Source: Acidobacteriaceae bacterium (GTDB lineage Bacteria; Acidobacteriota; Terriglobia; Terriglobales; SbA1). From it: a DNA stretch of 19,646 nt. Positions within the stretch are counted from its first letter, which is position 1. Each line of letters opens with the position of its first letter. The DNA is taken from positions 1 through 19,646 of the forward strand of contig JAFAGX010000273.1 in the NCBI GenBank assembly GCA_019237515.1, given 5' to 3'. Below the pieces are notes generated by a model. The model was not told the DNA's origin and ran no database searches. It worked only from the letters and a program-made list of their open reading frames with translations. Made by a program: the position numbers and the translations under genes. Positions 5,349-15,509 of this stretch are shown here, one piece after another.

Positions 5349-6584
5349 ATGACCGGTAAACCTGGGGTGCTGGGGGCAAGGCGATGGGCCCTACCATCGA
5401 TTCTGCTGATCAGCTTGGCTTTTTGCACAGTCCTAATCAGCTGCAGCGGCGGAGATCCTAAGTCTGGCGGGGCCCGCGCCAACGTGGTGCAACCCGTGCC
5501 CGTGTCCGTTTCTACTGCCCAGCAGCAAGATATGCCTTACTACTTGACCGGCTTGGGATCGGTTTCCGCCTTTTATACCGACAGTATTCGAAGTCGTGTG
5601 GACGGCGAACTCATGCAAGTGAATTTCAAAGAAGGTCAGTTCGTGAACAAGGGCGAACTTCTGGCGGTGATCGATCCACGCCCTTATGAGGTTGCCCTGG
5701 AGCAGGCCCAAGCCACGTTATTCAAGGACCAGGCGTCTCTCCGGGATGCCAAGCTGAATTACGAGCGCTACAAGGGCTTGCTGCAGAATTCCGGCGCCAT
5801 GTCGCAGCAGCAAGTTGATACCCAGGCCACGACGGTCGACCAGCTTGAGGGCGCAGTTCGCACGGATCAGGCAACCATCGATAACGCCAAGTTGAATCTC
5901 ACCTACTGTCATATCACTTCGCCGATAAGCGGACGTGTTGGCCTCCGGCTCGTCGATCCCGGAAACATTGTCCACGCGACGGATACCAATCCTTTGCTGG
6001 TGATTACCCAGCTTCAGCCCATTGCGGTGTTATTTACTCTGCCCGAAGATCAGCTGCCGTCAGTTGCGCAGCACATGGGAAAGAGCACGCTTGAGGTCGA
6101 TGCTTACAGCCGTGATGATCAGACCAAGCTGTCTACGGGGAAGTTGTTGACCATCGACAATCAGATCGATCAGACGACGGGAACCGGCCGCCTGAAGGCG
6201 GTCTTTGATAATAAAGAAAACGCGCTCTGGCCAAATCAATTTGTAAACGCACATTTGCTGCTGGAGATACGAAAGAACAGTACGGTCATCCCAGCCGCTG
6301 CAATCCAGCGCGGACCGCAGGGCACGTATGTTTTCATCGCGAAGGCCGATCACACGGCCGACATCAAGCCGGTCACTATATCGTTCATCCAGGCAAATCT
6401 TGCAAACATTGCGAGTGGAGTCGCGCCCGGCGACGTTGTGATCACCGATGGGCAGGATAAGTTGCAGGAAGGTAGCCCGATTCAGCTTCGAACCCCGGCG
6501 ACTCCTGCCGCACAGCCGGTCACCGCATCCGGTTCGGCAACCCGTCCCACGCAACGGCCGATATCAGGAAGTCCCGCGAAATGA
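5349..6584 (+). CDS. mdtA: RND efflux periplasmic adaptor lipoprotein (MdtA-like)
   Basis: The 411-residue product is the membrane fusion protein that links an RND pump to an outer-membrane channel. It starts with a lipoprotein signal: Arg11-Arg12, a hydrophobic stretch from about 14 to 30, and the lipobox LISC with Cys32, so it is anchored by lipid rather than by a helix. Next come the first beta-barrel and lipoyl strands ([20 protein letters not shown], then [21 protein letters not shown]), a long alpha-hairpin coiled coil (about 100-170), the second lipoyl half ([18 protein letters not shown]), the beta-barrel and the membrane-proximal domain. The C-terminal tail is Pro/Ala/Thr-rich. The ATG at 5349 is chosen over an in-frame TTG at 5301 because the signal peptide begins there, although the ribosome binding site is weak. 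The stop overlaps the next start as ATGA, so translation is coupled to the pump. The MdtA assignment follows from the two-pump layout. Confidence 0.93.
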   Translation: MTGKPGVLGARRWALPSILLISLAFCTVLISCSGGDPKSGGARANVVQPVPVSVSTAQQQDMPYYLTGLGSVSAFYTDSIRSRVDGELMQVNFKEGQFVNKGELLAVIDPRPYEVALEQAQATLFKDQASLRDAKLNYERYKGLLQNSGAMSQQQVDTQATTVDQLEGAVRTDQATIDNAKLNLTYCHITSPISGRVGLRLVDPGNIVHATDTNPLLVITQLQPIAVLFTLPEDQLPSVAQHMGKSTLEVDAYSRDDQTKLSTGKLLTIDNQIDQTTGTGRLKAVFDNKENALWPNQFVNAHLLLEIRKNSTVIPAAAIQRGPQGTYVFIAKADHTADIKPVTISFIQANLANIASGVAPGDVVITDGQDKLQEGSPIQLRTPATPAAQPVTASGSATRPTQRPISGSPAK

Positions 6585-9500
6585 ATCCGTCGCGCATTTT
6601 CATTCTCCGGCCAGTAGCGACGGCGCTGCTGATGGTAGCGATCATGTTAGTGGGTATTGTGGCCTACCGGCAGCTCCCGGTATCGGCCTTGCCGGAGGTC
6701 GACTACCCAACCATTCAGGTCATGACGTTTTATCCGGGTGCGAATCCCGATGTGATGGCGTCATCGGTGACCGCGCCTTTGGAGCGGCAGTTCGGCCAGG
6801 TTCCCGGCCTGACGCAGATGACGTCCACCAGCTCTTTCGGCAGCTCGATCATAACGCTGCAGTTTGGGCTTGATCAGAACATCGACGTCGAGGAACAGCA
6901 GGTCCAAGCAGCCATCAATGCCGCGCAAACTTATCTTCCCAGCGACCTTCCTAACCCGCCGATCTACAGCAAAGTCAACCCGGCGGACGCGCCAATTCTG
7001 ACTTTAGCTCTCACCTCGAAATCTTTGCCGCTTTCCAAAGTTGAGGATCTGGCTGATACCGCACTCGCCCAGAAGATATCTCAAGTCACCGGCGTCGGTC
7101 TGGTTTCGATCAGCGGCGGTCAAAAACCAGCGGTTCGGATACAAGCGAATCCGACAACTCTCGCCGCGTATGGATTAAGCCTGGAAGATGTGCGTACCGC
7201 ACTGGCAGCCGCGAACGTGGATCAGGCTAAGGGAACGTTGAATGGTCCGCGCCAGTCGTTCACGATCGGCGCCAATGACCAGCTACTCTCAGGCGATCAA
7301 TATCGCCCGATCGTAATCGCTTACCGAAATGGCTCGCCGGTACGCCTCTCTGACGTTGCCACCGTGACCGATGGCGTCGAGAACGAAATGCAGGCCGCAT
7401 GGATGAACCAGGACCCTGCGGTCATTATGAACATCCAGCGTCAGCCGGGCGCGAACATCATCAGCGTGGTGGACAAAATCAAAAAACTGCTGCCGCAATT
7501 GCAGGCCGGCTTACCGGCTGCAGTGAACGTCTCCATTCTCACCGACCGGACTGAAACCATTCGGGCCTCGGTTAAAGACGTGCAGTTCGAGTTGATGCTC
7601 ACCGTCGTCCTGGTTGTCATGGTGATCTTCTTGTTCCTGCGCAATCTGCCCGCTACGACGATCCCCAGTGTAACGGTGCCGCTCTCGATTGTAGGCACCT
7701 TCGGCGTGATGTACCTGCTCGGGTACAGCCTGAATAACCTTACCCTGATGGCGCTCACCATCTCGACCTGCTTTGTGGTGGATGACGCCATTGTCATGAT
7801 CGAAAACATCGCCCGCTTTCTGGAGGAAGGCGACTCACCGCTGGACGCAGCTTTGAAAGGCGCTGGGCAAATCGGCTTCACCATCATTTCGCTGACCGTC
7901 TCGTTGATCGCCGTGCTGATCCCGCTGCTCTTTATGGGCGACATCGTCGGACGGTTATTCCGCGAGTTTGCCGTTACTTTGGCCGTCACAATTCTAGTAT
8001 CCGCAGTCGTGTCGCTTACGTTGACCCCGATGATGTCGGCCAAACTCCTGAAGCACACCGACCCATCTCACCAGAGCCGCTTCTATCGGGCGTCGGAGGA
8101 CTTTTATACCCGGGTCATCGAGTTTTACGGCCGCACTTTGAAGTTTGTTCTCAGACACCAAACGACGACGTTGCTCGTTACCGTCGGTACGCTCGTCCTG
8201 ACGTTGCTGTTGTATGTTGTCGTTCCAAAGGGCTTCTTCCCGGTGCAGGACACGGGCGTCATTCTTGGAGTTTCGCAGGCTCCGCAGAGCGTGTCGTTTG
8301 GTGCTATGGCGCAGCATCAACAAGAACTGGCGAGCATCATTCTGCAAGATCCGGATGTCGCCAGCCTGTCCTCTTTCATTGGACTGGATGGAACCAATCT
8401 CACTCCAAACACTGGTCGTATTCAGATCAACCTGAAGCCTCGCGACGAGCGCAAGGCAAGCGCAAGCGACATCATCGTGCGCTTGCAGCCCAAACTTGCA
8501 CAAGTCGAAGGCATCACGCTGTACATGCAGCCGGTTCAGGATTTGACCGTGGAAGACCGGGTCAGCCGCACCCAGTTCCAATACACGATGGAAGATACTG
8601 ACGCGCGCGAGCTGTCGAGTTTGTCATCGCAGTTGGTTGCCAAGCTACAAAGCCTGCCGGAATTGCGCGATGTCGCCAGTGATGAGCAGACCGGAGCCCT
8701 GCAAGCGGACATTGTTATCGATCGTGACACAGCATCTCGTCTCGGAATCTTGCCCGCCCAAATCGACAATACCCTCTACGACGCATTTGGCCAGCGGCAG
8801 GTGTCAACCATCTTCACGCAACTGAATCAGTATCACGTGGTGCTGGAGGTTGACCCTCAGTTTCAGCAGAATCCAGGATCTTTCAAAGATCTTTATGTGA
8901 AATCGAACACTGGAACCCAGGTACCGCTTTCTTCATTCACCCAAATCCATACATCGACCACCTCACTAGCGGTCAATCACCAAGGCCAGTTCCCGGTGGT
9001 GACGTTATCTTTCAATCTGGCTCCTGGAAAATCGCTCGGCGACGCAACCAAGGCCATTGACGAAGCAGAAAAAGAAATCGGCATGCCGGCCAGCGTACAC
9101 ACCGCGTTTCAGGGGACGGCGGCAGCATTTCGCAATTCACTTTCCAGTGAACCGTGGCTCATCGTCGCCGCGATCGTTACGGTCTACATTGTGCTCGGTG
9201 TTCTTTACGAAAGCTATATTCATCCAATCACGATTTTGTCCACGCTGCCGTCAGCCGGCGTGGGCGCAATCCTGGCCCTGCTCATCACCGGCAATGATCT
9301 GGGCGTCGTTGCGATCATCGGCATCATCCTGCTCATCGGAATCGTGAAGAAGAATGCCATCATGATGATCGACTTCGCACTCGAAGCCGAGCGCGTGGAG
9401 CACAAACCCCCGGAGGAAGCGATTTTCCAGGCCTGTCTGTTGCGCTGCCGCCCGATCATGATGACCACCATGGCCGCCCTGCTCGGTGGGTTGCCACTGG

Positions 9501-9691
9501 CCCTGGGTAGAGGCACCGGATCGGAATTGCGTCATCCTTTGGGCATCACCATCGTCGGCGGATTGATTGTCAGCCAGGCGCTCACGTTGTACACGACCCC
9601 GGTCGTTTATCTTTGGTTTGACCGCCTCGCTGCAAGATTCCAGCGGCTAAAATTTCGGCACCCGGTTGAGGAACCCGTTTTGGGGGACTAG
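6581..9691 (+). CDS. mdtB: RND multidrug efflux transporter, MdtB-like subunit
   Basis: At 1036 residues it has the full RND length: twelve membrane helices in two repeats with two large periplasmic loops. It uses the proton gradient to drive drug export. The proton-relay set is intact: Asp401-Asp402 ([13 protein letters not shown]), Lys924 ([14 protein letters not shown]) and Arg957 ([14 protein letters not shown]). From memory, the segment [20 protein letters not shown], with [20 protein letters not shown] after it, tracks E. coli MdtB rather than MdtC. The start ATG overlaps the adaptor stop by four bases and has AGGAAG upstream. The gene ends two bases before the next pump gene. In E. coli MdtB works with MdtC as a B2C trimer exporting bile salts, novobiocin and similar compounds. 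The substrate here is unknown. Confidence 0.95.
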   Translation: MNPSRIFILRPVATALLMVAIMLVGIVAYRQLPVSALPEVDYPTIQVMTFYPGANPDVMASSVTAPLERQFGQVPGLTQMTSTSSFGSSIITLQFGLDQNIDVEEQQVQAAINAAQTYLPSDLPNPPIYSKVNPADAPILTLALTSKSLPLSKVEDLADTALAQKISQVTGVGLVSISGGQKPAVRIQANPTTLAAYGLSLEDVRTALAAANVDQAKGTLNGPRQSFTIGANDQLLSGDQYRPIVIAYRNGSPVRLSDVATVTDGVENEMQAAWMNQDPAVIMNIQRQPGANIISVVDKIKKLLPQLQAGLPAAVNVSILTDRTETIRASVKDVQFELMLTVVLVVMVIFLFLRNLPATTIPSVTVPLSIVGTFGVMYLLGYSLNNLTLMALTISTCFVVDDAIVMIENIARFLEEGDSPLDAALKGAGQIGFTIISLTVSLIAVLIPLLFMGDIVGRLFREFAVTLAVTILVSAVVSLTLTPMMSAKLLKHTDPSHQSRFYRASEDFYTRVIEFYGRTLKFVLRHQTTTLLVTVGTLVLTLLLYVVVPKGFFPVQDTGVILGVSQAPQSVSFGAMAQHQQELASIILQDPDVASLSSFIGLDGTNLTPNTGRIQINLKPRDERKASASDIIVRLQPKLAQVEGITLYMQPVQDLTVEDRVSRTQFQYTMEDTDARELSSLSSQLVAKLQSLPELRDVASDEQTGALQADIVIDRDTASRLGILPAQIDNTLYDAFGQRQVSTIFTQLNQYHVVLEVDPQFQQNPGSFKDLYVKSNTGTQVPLSSFTQIHTSTTSLAVNHQGQFPVVTLSFNLAPGKSLGDATKAIDEAEKEIGMPASVHTAFQGTAAAFRNSLSSEPWLIVAAIVTVYIVLGVLYESYIHPITILSTLPSAGVGAILALLITGNDLGVVAIIGIILLIGIVKKNAIMMIDFALEAERVEHKPPEEAIFQACLLRCRPIMMTTMAALLGGLPLALGRGTGSELRHPLGITIVGGLIVSQALTLYTTPVVYLWFDRLAARFQRLKFRHPVEEPVLGD

Positions 9692-9693
9692 CG

Positions 9694-12600
9694 ATGAATA
9701 TTTCTGCCCCCTTCATTAGACGCCCGATCGGAACCTCGCTGCTTACGCTGGCATTGCTGATGTCGGGTGCGCTCGCGTTCACCTTTCTGCCAGTGGCTCC
9801 GTTGCCGCAAGTGGACTTCCCCGTGATTCAAGTTTCGGCGAGTCTCCCCGGCGCCAGCCCGGAAACCATGGCTTCGGCGGTTGCAACGCCACTGGAACGG
9901 CAATTCGGGCGCATAGCGGGCATCAATCAGATGACCTCCAGCAGCCAGTTGGGTTCCACCGGCATCGTGTTGCAGTTCGATCTAAGTCGCAATATCGATG
10001 CCGCGGCGCGCGACGTGCAAGCTTCTATCAATGCTGCACGCAGCCAGCTTCCCTCGTATTTGCCCGGCAATCCCTGGTACCGGAAAGTAAATCCGGCAGA
10101 CGCCCCAATTCTCATCTTGGCATTGTCTTCCGACAGCATGCTGCTGCCGGACATTTACGATCAGGCCAATTCCATTCTTTCGCAGAAACTGGCGCAGGTT
10201 CCAGGTGTCGGACAGGTGTATGTGGGTGGTGGCGCGAATCCGGCTGTGCGCGCGGAATTGAATCCCAATCAGTTGAACAAATTTGGAATCGGCCTGGAGG
10301 CGGTGCGCACCGCTCTCAATTCCGCCAATGCCAACAAGCCGAAAGGCGAAGTCGCCAATGGCGTGAATTCGTGGAATGTTAACGATAATGACCAGATCCT
10401 GCGCGCCGATCAGTACCGTCCCATTATTGTTGGCTATAACGCACAGAATGGCGCTTCGGTTCGGCTCTCCGATGTGGCCGACGTTCAGGACTCGGTCGAA
10501 GATGCACATATCTACGGCTTATCGAATGGAAAGCGGGCTGTCATTGTCCTCATCTGGCGGCAACCCGGCGCCAACATTATTCAAACCGTAGATAACGTCT
10601 TAGGCCTTCTACCCCAGTTGCAAGCGTCCATTTCTCCTGCCATCAAGATTGACGTGGTCTCCGACCGGACACTGACTGTCCGCGCGTCACTGCACGATAT
10701 AGAAATCACGTTACTCATCTCCGTCATTCTGGTGATCCTGGTGGTATTCGTATTTTTGCGTACCGTCCGCGCCACCATTATTCCCAGTATCTCGGTGCCG
10801 TTATCGCTCGTGGGCACGTTCGGTGTCATGTACCTGCTGGGGTACAGCCTGGATAACCTGTCGCTGATGGCCCTCGCGATTTCAACGGGATTTGTCGTGG
10901 ATGACGCGATTGTAGTCCTCGAGAACATTACTCGTTACCTCGAGCAAGGCATGGGGCCCATGCAAGCCGCTTTTCGTGGTGCGAAGGAAATCGGCTTTAC
11001 CGTCTTATCGATGAGCACATCGCTGGTCGCGGTATTTATTCCGATACTGATGATGGGCGGCATCGTGGGCAGGCTCTTCCGCGAATTTGCCATCACTTTG
11101 AGCATCGCCATCGGTGTGTCCCTCGTGGTTTCGCTTACCACCACGCCCACCATGTGCGCGCAATTACTGAAATCGCTGGGGGAAGAAACGCACGGGGCAG
11201 CGTACAAGGCGAGTCAAAAAGTGTTCGATGGAATCTTAAGCGTTTATCGCATTGCCCTGGGTTGGGTATTGCGGCATCAATTCACTGTCCTGCTGATTAC
11301 CATCGCCACTGCCTGCGTCAGCGTTTATCTGTTCAAGCAAGTCCCGAAGGGATTTTTCCCGCAGCAGGATACTGGCCGCATTCAAGGCTCGGTGCAAGCC
11401 GCCCAGGACATTTCCTTTGACGCCATGAGCCGCAAGATGCAGCGCTACGTTGATATCGGGATGAAGGACCCGAATGTAGCCAGCATGATTGGTTTTTGCG
11501 GCGGGACGACGGCAATGAATCAGGGCCGCATGTTTATCACCCTGAAGCCACTCAGGCAACGAAAACTGACGGCCGATCAAGTAATTGCTGAGTTGACCCG
11601 CAAGTTTGCCGAGGTTCCCGGCGCCACCCTCTACATGCAAAACCAGCAGGACCTGCAGATTGGCGGGCGCGTCAGCCAGGCGCAGTATCAATACACTCTG
11701 CAGGGCGAGGATCTCAATGAGCTCAACGACTGGGCGCCCCAACTGCTGCAGAAGATGCGTCAGCTTCCCATCCTGCGCCAGGTCAACACCGACCAGCAGG
11801 ACAAAGGCCTCGCCCTCAACGTGCTCATCGACCGCGATACGGCTTCAAGGTTGGGAATCGCAACGCAGGACATCGACAACATTCTTTACGACGCTTTTGG
11901 ACAACGGCAAGTCTCGACAATCTATGAGCAGCTCAATCAATACCACGTCGTGATGGAGGTGGCCCCTCAGTTTCAGCAGAGCCCCGACACGTTGAACGAC
12001 ACCTATCTCCGATCCTCCACCGGAAATATCGTTCCGCTGTCTGCGTTTGCACATTTCGGCCCTGCCAATACGTCGCTGGCGGTCAGCCACCAAGGGCAAT
12101 GGCCGGCCGTCACGATCTCTTTTAACCTGGCACCTGGTACGTCGCTCGGACAAGCGACCGATGCGATTGAAAGAGCTGAACGATCCATCAGCTTCCCAGC
12201 TACGATTCACGGCAGCTTTCAAGGCACAGCTGCAGCCTTTCAGGAATCTCTGGCAAATGAGCCCGTGCTGATCCTCACCGCGCTGCTCACGGTCTACATA
12301 GTCCTGGGAATTCTTTACGAGAGCTACATTCATCCGATTACGATCTTATCCACCATTCCGTCCGCCGGCGTCGGGGCGTTGCTGGCGCTCAAGATCACCC
12401 ACAACGAATTGAACGTCATCGGGCTGATCGGAATCATTCTTCTGATCGGGCTGGTGAAGAAGAACGCCATCATGATGATCGACTTCGCGCTTGACGCCGA
12501 GCGCCGGGAAGGCAAGCCCCCGGTTGAGGCCATCCGCGAAGCTTGCACGCTGCGCTTCCGCCCCATCATGATGACCACTGCCGCTGCGCTTCTGGGTGCC

Positions 12601-12795
12601 TTGCCGCTGGCTCTTGGCACCGGTACTGGGTCAGAGCTGCGCCAACCGCTTGGCCTCACGATTATCGGGGGTTTGATTGTCAGCCAGGCTCTCACTTTGT
12701 TTACGACCCCAGTGGTTTACCTTTACATGGACCGACTGCGCTGGCGCCGCAAGCCAGCGCCTCTGCCTTCTCCCGCGGCCAGCCACGCGGATTGA
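9694..12795 (+). CDS. mdtC: RND multidrug efflux transporter, MdtC-like subunit
   Basis: This is the second RND pump, 1033 residues, two bases after the MdtB-like stop, with a G-rich stretch (TTTTGGGGGAC) as ribosome binding site. It keeps Asp403-Asp404 ([14 protein letters not shown]), Lys923 ([14 protein letters not shown]) and Arg956 (FRPIMMTTAAALLG), so it should be able to move protons itself. Its helix-5/6 region (EIGFTVLSMSTSLVAVFIPI, then [20 protein letters not shown]) matches E. coli MdtC, as far as I recall, better than MdtB. The two pumps therefore look like old, specialised paralogues rather than a fresh duplication. The short basic tail after the last helix (YMDRLRWRRKPAPLP) is cytoplasmic. 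No outer-membrane channel follows, so a TolC-type partner must be encoded elsewhere. Confidence 0.95.
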   Translation: MNISAPFIRRPIGTSLLTLALLMSGALAFTFLPVAPLPQVDFPVIQVSASLPGASPETMASAVATPLERQFGRIAGINQMTSSSQLGSTGIVLQFDLSRNIDAAARDVQASINAARSQLPSYLPGNPWYRKVNPADAPILILALSSDSMLLPDIYDQANSILSQKLAQVPGVGQVYVGGGANPAVRAELNPNQLNKFGIGLEAVRTALNSANANKPKGEVANGVNSWNVNDNDQILRADQYRPIIVGYNAQNGASVRLSDVADVQDSVEDAHIYGLSNGKRAVIVLIWRQPGANIIQTVDNVLGLLPQLQASISPAIKIDVVSDRTLTVRASLHDIEITLLISVILVILVVFVFLRTVRATIIPSISVPLSLVGTFGVMYLLGYSLDNLSLMALAISTGFVVDDAIVVLENITRYLEQGMGPMQAAFRGAKEIGFTVLSMSTSLVAVFIPILMMGGIVGRLFREFAITLSIAIGVSLVVSLTTTPTMCAQLLKSLGEETHGAAYKASQKVFDGILSVYRIALGWVLRHQFTVLLITIATACVSVYLFKQVPKGFFPQQDTGRIQGSVQAAQDISFDAMSRKMQRYVDIGMKDPNVASMIGFCGGTTAMNQGRMFITLKPLRQRKLTADQVIAELTRKFAEVPGATLYMQNQQDLQIGGRVSQAQYQYTLQGEDLNELNDWAPQLLQKMRQLPILRQVNTDQQDKGLALNVLIDRDTASRLGIATQDIDNILYDAFGQRQVSTIYEQLNQYHVVMEVAPQFQQSPDTLNDTYLRSSTGNIVPLSAFAHFGPANTSLAVSHQGQWPAVTISFNLAPGTSLGQATDAIERAERSISFPATIHGSFQGTAAAFQESLANEPVLILTALLTVYIVLGILYESYIHPITILSTIPSAGVGALLALKITHNELNVIGLIGIILLIGLVKKNAIMMIDFALDAERREGKPPVEAIREACTLRFRPIMMTTAAALLGALPLALGTGTGSELRQPLGLTIIGGLIVSQALTLFTTPVVYLYMDRLRWRRKPAPLPSPAASHAD

Positions 12796-12893
12796 AAATC
12801 CGGCGTACTCCAATCCTGCCCAACTGTGCTATTACCGCGGTGACCTTGCTCCGAAATATGCCGCTGTTACGATTTGTGACAACGAGGGGTGAG

Positions 12894-13703
12894 GTGAGAA
12901 GAACAGCCATCATCGCGGTTTGGTCAGTTTTCCTGGCAGGCTCCGCCAGACACGCCGTCGCACAGGGCGGCTATCAGGTGATTTCGGTTGCTAACGGCGC
13001 TACCATTAGTGGGACCGTGAAGTGGTCGGGGCCGCTGCCGCATTTAACCATTCTTCCCATCTCGAAGGATCCACAGATTTGCGATCCGGAGTCGGCAAAG
13101 ACCCGTGATTTAGAGCGGCTGATTGTCGGACCGCAGGGCGGTGTGGCCAATACCGTAGTTTTCTTGAAGAACGTTTCCAGTGGCAAGGCCTTCGATCTTC
13201 CCGAACAGCGCCGATTCCTGGATCAGAAACATTGCCGGTATGAGCCTCATATCCTGCTGGTTGCAAAAGATGCATTGCTACAAATGAAGAGTTCTGACGC
13301 CACCCTTCACACCGTTCACATGGATGGGGCGGCCACGTACAACCTGCCATTTCCTTTTCCCGACCAGGTTGTTTCCCGGCAGATGAACTCAGCCGGGGTT
13401 GTAAATCTAAAGTGCAACGGCGGGCACGTCTGGATGAACGCCGAAATGTTCGTGGCTCCGCATCCTTACTACGCCGTCACCGACGAGAGCGGCAAATTTG
13501 AGCTAACCAACGTTCCCCCCGGTCAGTACGAAATCGTTGCCTGGCACGAGGGCTGGAGCGTTGCCCGGGAAGAGTCGATGTTCGATGTTCTGACCGAAAA
13601 ACGTGTTCAACGGCCGCAATTTAGCGATCCAAAAACCCTCGAAAAGAAAGTCACAGTGAACCCGAACGAAACCGCAGTAGTCAATTTTGTTCTGGAGAAA
13701 TGA
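12894..13703 (+). CDS. Secreted cupredoxin/carboxypeptidase-regulatory-like protein
   Basis: The 269-residue product has a signal peptide (RRTAIIAVWSVFLAGSARH, cut after AVA at about residue 23). The N-terminal part (GATISGTVKWSGPLP, then a KDPQICD segment and GGVANTVVFLKN) and the LHTVH and LKCNGGHVWMNAEMFV motifs belong, as I recall, to a family of periplasmic plastocyanin-like proteins common in Acidobacteriota. A carboxypeptidase-regulatory beta-sandwich follows (AVTDESGKFELTNVPPGQYE, then IVAWHEGW). Candidate metal ligands are His139, His142, Cys174, His178 and Met181. The Cys-x3-His-x2-Met spacing is one residue longer than the C-x2-H-x2-M I remember for relatives. The start is the GTG at 12894, six bases after GAGG, which places the signal peptide at the N-terminus. 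An in-frame ATG at 12858 has no ribosome binding site and would add 12 residues. It could be co-transcribed with mdtC (98-base gap), but a shared function is not shown. Confidence 0.75.
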   Translation: MRRTAIIAVWSVFLAGSARHAVAQGGYQVISVANGATISGTVKWSGPLPHLTILPISKDPQICDPESAKTRDLERLIVGPQGGVANTVVFLKNVSSGKAFDLPEQRRFLDQKHCRYEPHILLVAKDALLQMKSSDATLHTVHMDGAATYNLPFPFPDQVVSRQMNSAGVVNLKCNGGHVWMNAEMFVAPHPYYAVTDESGKFELTNVPPGQYEIVAWHEGWSVAREESMFDVLTEKRVQRPQFSDPKTLEKKVTVNPNETAVVNFVLEK

Positions 13704-13764
13704 CTTCGATTCCTCCCATTACCATGGGTTCGGCCAGTGAGTACGTTGGTAACGACCGGTCACC

Positions 13765-13780
13765 GACAATTTCTATTGTC
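13765..13780. promoter_or_regulatory. Perfect inverted repeat ahead of the kinase gene
   Basis: GACAAT-TTCT-ATTGTC is a perfect 6-base inverted repeat with a 4-base centre. It is followed at once by TTGTCA (13781-13786), a fair -35 box, although no good -10 follows at the right spacing. It lies 55 bases before the kinase ATG and could be an operator for a dimeric regulator. The arms are short, so chance is possible. Confidence 0.3.
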
Positions 13781-13834
13781 TTGTCAATCACAGTCGTACT
13801 ATCGGCATAGCCCCTACCCCTGATTGCGTTCACC

Positions 13835-15421
13835 ATGAAGCTGCAACCCGGCACACACCTGGGACGATACGAGATTCTCGCCGAAATTGGGCGAGGCGGA
13901 ATGGGTGTCGTTTACCGCGCCCGCGATCCCAAAATCGACCGCCTGGTCGCAATCAAGACAATTTCACTTCTCGGTCAGGAACTCGAAGACGCCGGTGACT
14001 ATCGGGAGCGCTTTGCTTTTGAAGCACGTGCCGCCGGTCGCCTGTCCCATCCCGGAATTGTCACAATTTTTGACGTCGGCGAGGAACCGGAAACGGCAGA
14101 CCCTTATATCGTCATGGAGTACGTCACCGGCGAATCGCTTCGGAAATTGCTGGCTGCCGAGAATAAAAAGATTGCCTTGAGACCCGCTTTGCAACTAGCT
14201 CAGGAACTGGCCGAGGCGCTCCATTACGCGCATTCCCAGGGCGTAATTCACCGCGATATCAAACCATCCAATATTCTCGTCACCACCGGTTGGCACGCTA
14301 AAATCGCCGATTTTGGAATCGCCAAACTGAACCTGGCGCAACTTACAATCCCCGGCCAGCTTCTCGGCAGCCCGGCTTATATGTCGCCGGAACAACTACG
14401 GGGAGAAGGCGTTGACGCTCGTTCCGATCTCTTCTCGCTGGGCGTCATTCTTTACACCATGATTACGGGTTATCGCCCGTTCCAAGGTAATAGTGCAACC
14501 ACCGTCTGCTTCAAGGTGGTGAATCGGGATCCCCTTCCGGTAACTTCTTTCGACGCGGGACTTCCCGCCGAGTTGGATGAAATCATCGTGCGCGCCATGG
14601 CCAAAGATCCCGCGGAACGATTTCACACCGGCGCTGAGATGGCTGAAGCCATCGGTGATTTCGTGGGCAGTAACACGTTTTCCGACAAAGGAAGCTTGGC
14701 CGATCCAGAATCCACGGTTCACGTGAGTTCGGAGAGCACTACTCAGAAATCGAGGACTCGGACCCCGAGACCCGCCGCGCGGAGTACTCCACCGGTTGCT
14801 CCAAGAAGATCGATTTCTCAGCAGGACAAGGTGTTCTGGGGTGGGGCCGTCCTGCTGCTTTGGACTGCATCGTTTGTGCTGTACAGAGGAATTGAGTCTA
14901 TGGTTCCGAGGCCGACGGTGCCCCAAGTAGTAATGAACTCCTCAGGCAGCGCAGCGCACGATAGCGTGACCGCCCTGCTTACAGCTCCAGCGGCGCCCGC
15001 TCCCACGGATGCTCTTGCCGGTACTTCAGCTCCACTGCCGAAAGACAAAAGCCCAATTGCATCGAAACCAGAACGAAAGTCGTCGGCAAGCGTGGAGCCT
15101 GCGACGATGCAGATCGAAATTGAGCATCCGTTTGCTGAAGCTGAGGTCACGATCTGGCTGGATAACCGCGCATTCTATAGCCGGTCATTACGAGGCCAAA
15201 CCAGCAAGCACGCCCTCGTCTTCAAACAGGTTCACGGGCATCAGTCAGACAGCGTGCAGGTACCTTCCGGCCAGCATGAAATTCACGTTCGCGTGCGAGC
15301 TGCCGACACATCTTTCGATCAATCCAGGACTATCTCCGGACTCATTCCTGCAAATGGCGAGGCTTTGTTGCATGTTCTCTGTGACAAACGCCAGGACGAG
15401 TTGCGGATCGCGCTGCAGTAG
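13835..15421 (+). CDS. Transmembrane PknB-type serine/threonine protein kinase
   Basis: The 528-residue protein has a complete cytoplasmic kinase domain (residues 11-280). Seen in order are the glycine loop IGRGGMGVVYRA (18-29), Lys41, alpha-C Glu63, HRDIKPSN (139-146), DFG (159-161) and SPAYMSPEQ (179-187), followed by VDARSDLFSLGVILY. All catalytic residues are intact. A Ser/Thr/Pro/Arg-rich linker (281-330) leads to one membrane helix (about 333-350, VFWGGAVLLLWTASFVLY). The outer part is a Pro/Ala-rich stalk, then a beta-rich domain from about residue 424 (MQIEIEHPFAEAEVTIWLDN on), possibly PEGA-like. That layout predicts an envelope sensor that phosphorylates cytoplasmic targets. There is no clear ribosome binding site before the ATG, but the frame and length fit. 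The receiver gene 88 bases downstream is a candidate partner. Confidence 0.93.
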   Translation: MKLQPGTHLGRYEILAEIGRGGMGVVYRARDPKIDRLVAIKTISLLGQELEDAGDYRERFAFEARAAGRLSHPGIVTIFDVGEEPETADPYIVMEYVTGESLRKLLAAENKKIALRPALQLAQELAEALHYAHSQGVIHRDIKPSNILVTTGWHAKIADFGIAKLNLAQLTIPGQLLGSPAYMSPEQLRGEGVDARSDLFSLGVILYTMITGYRPFQGNSATTVCFKVVNRDPLPVTSFDAGLPAELDEIIVRAMAKDPAERFHTGAEMAEAIGDFVGSNTFSDKGSLADPESTVHVSSESTTQKSRTRTPRPAARSTPPVAPRRSISQQDKVFWGGAVLLLWTASFVLYRGIESMVPRPTVPQVVMNSSGSAAHDSVTALLTAPAAPAPTDALAGTSAPLPKDKSPIASKPERKSSASVEPATMQIEIEHPFAEAEVTIWLDNRAFYSRSLRGQTSKHALVFKQVHGHQSDSVQVPSGQHEIHVRVRAADTSFDQSRTISGLIPANGEALLHVLCDKRQDELRIALQ

Positions 15422-15509
15422 TCATCATTAGTGACCCTAGTGGTTATCGGGTATTTCATGTATTGCTGACGGACATGCGAGGGTTTGACACTGGGCACGA
15501 GCAGTTCTG

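Noticed and set aside
7441..8058. Long antisense frame inside the MdtB-like gene, and a similar one at 10581-10928 in mdtC
   Set aside because: These are Ser/Thr/Arg-rich antisense shadows of conserved membrane helices, with no ribosome binding site or family signal.
12543..12893. N-terminal extension of the cupredoxin-like protein overlapping the end of the MdtC-like gene
   Set aside because: The frame happens to be open, but the translation is His/Arg/Pro-rich shadow of mdtC, and a signal peptide with a good ribosome binding site begins at 12894.
15485..15490. Perfect TTGACA ahead of the receiver gene
   Set aside because: No -10 box follows at 16-18 bases, and a promoter here would start inside the coding region.
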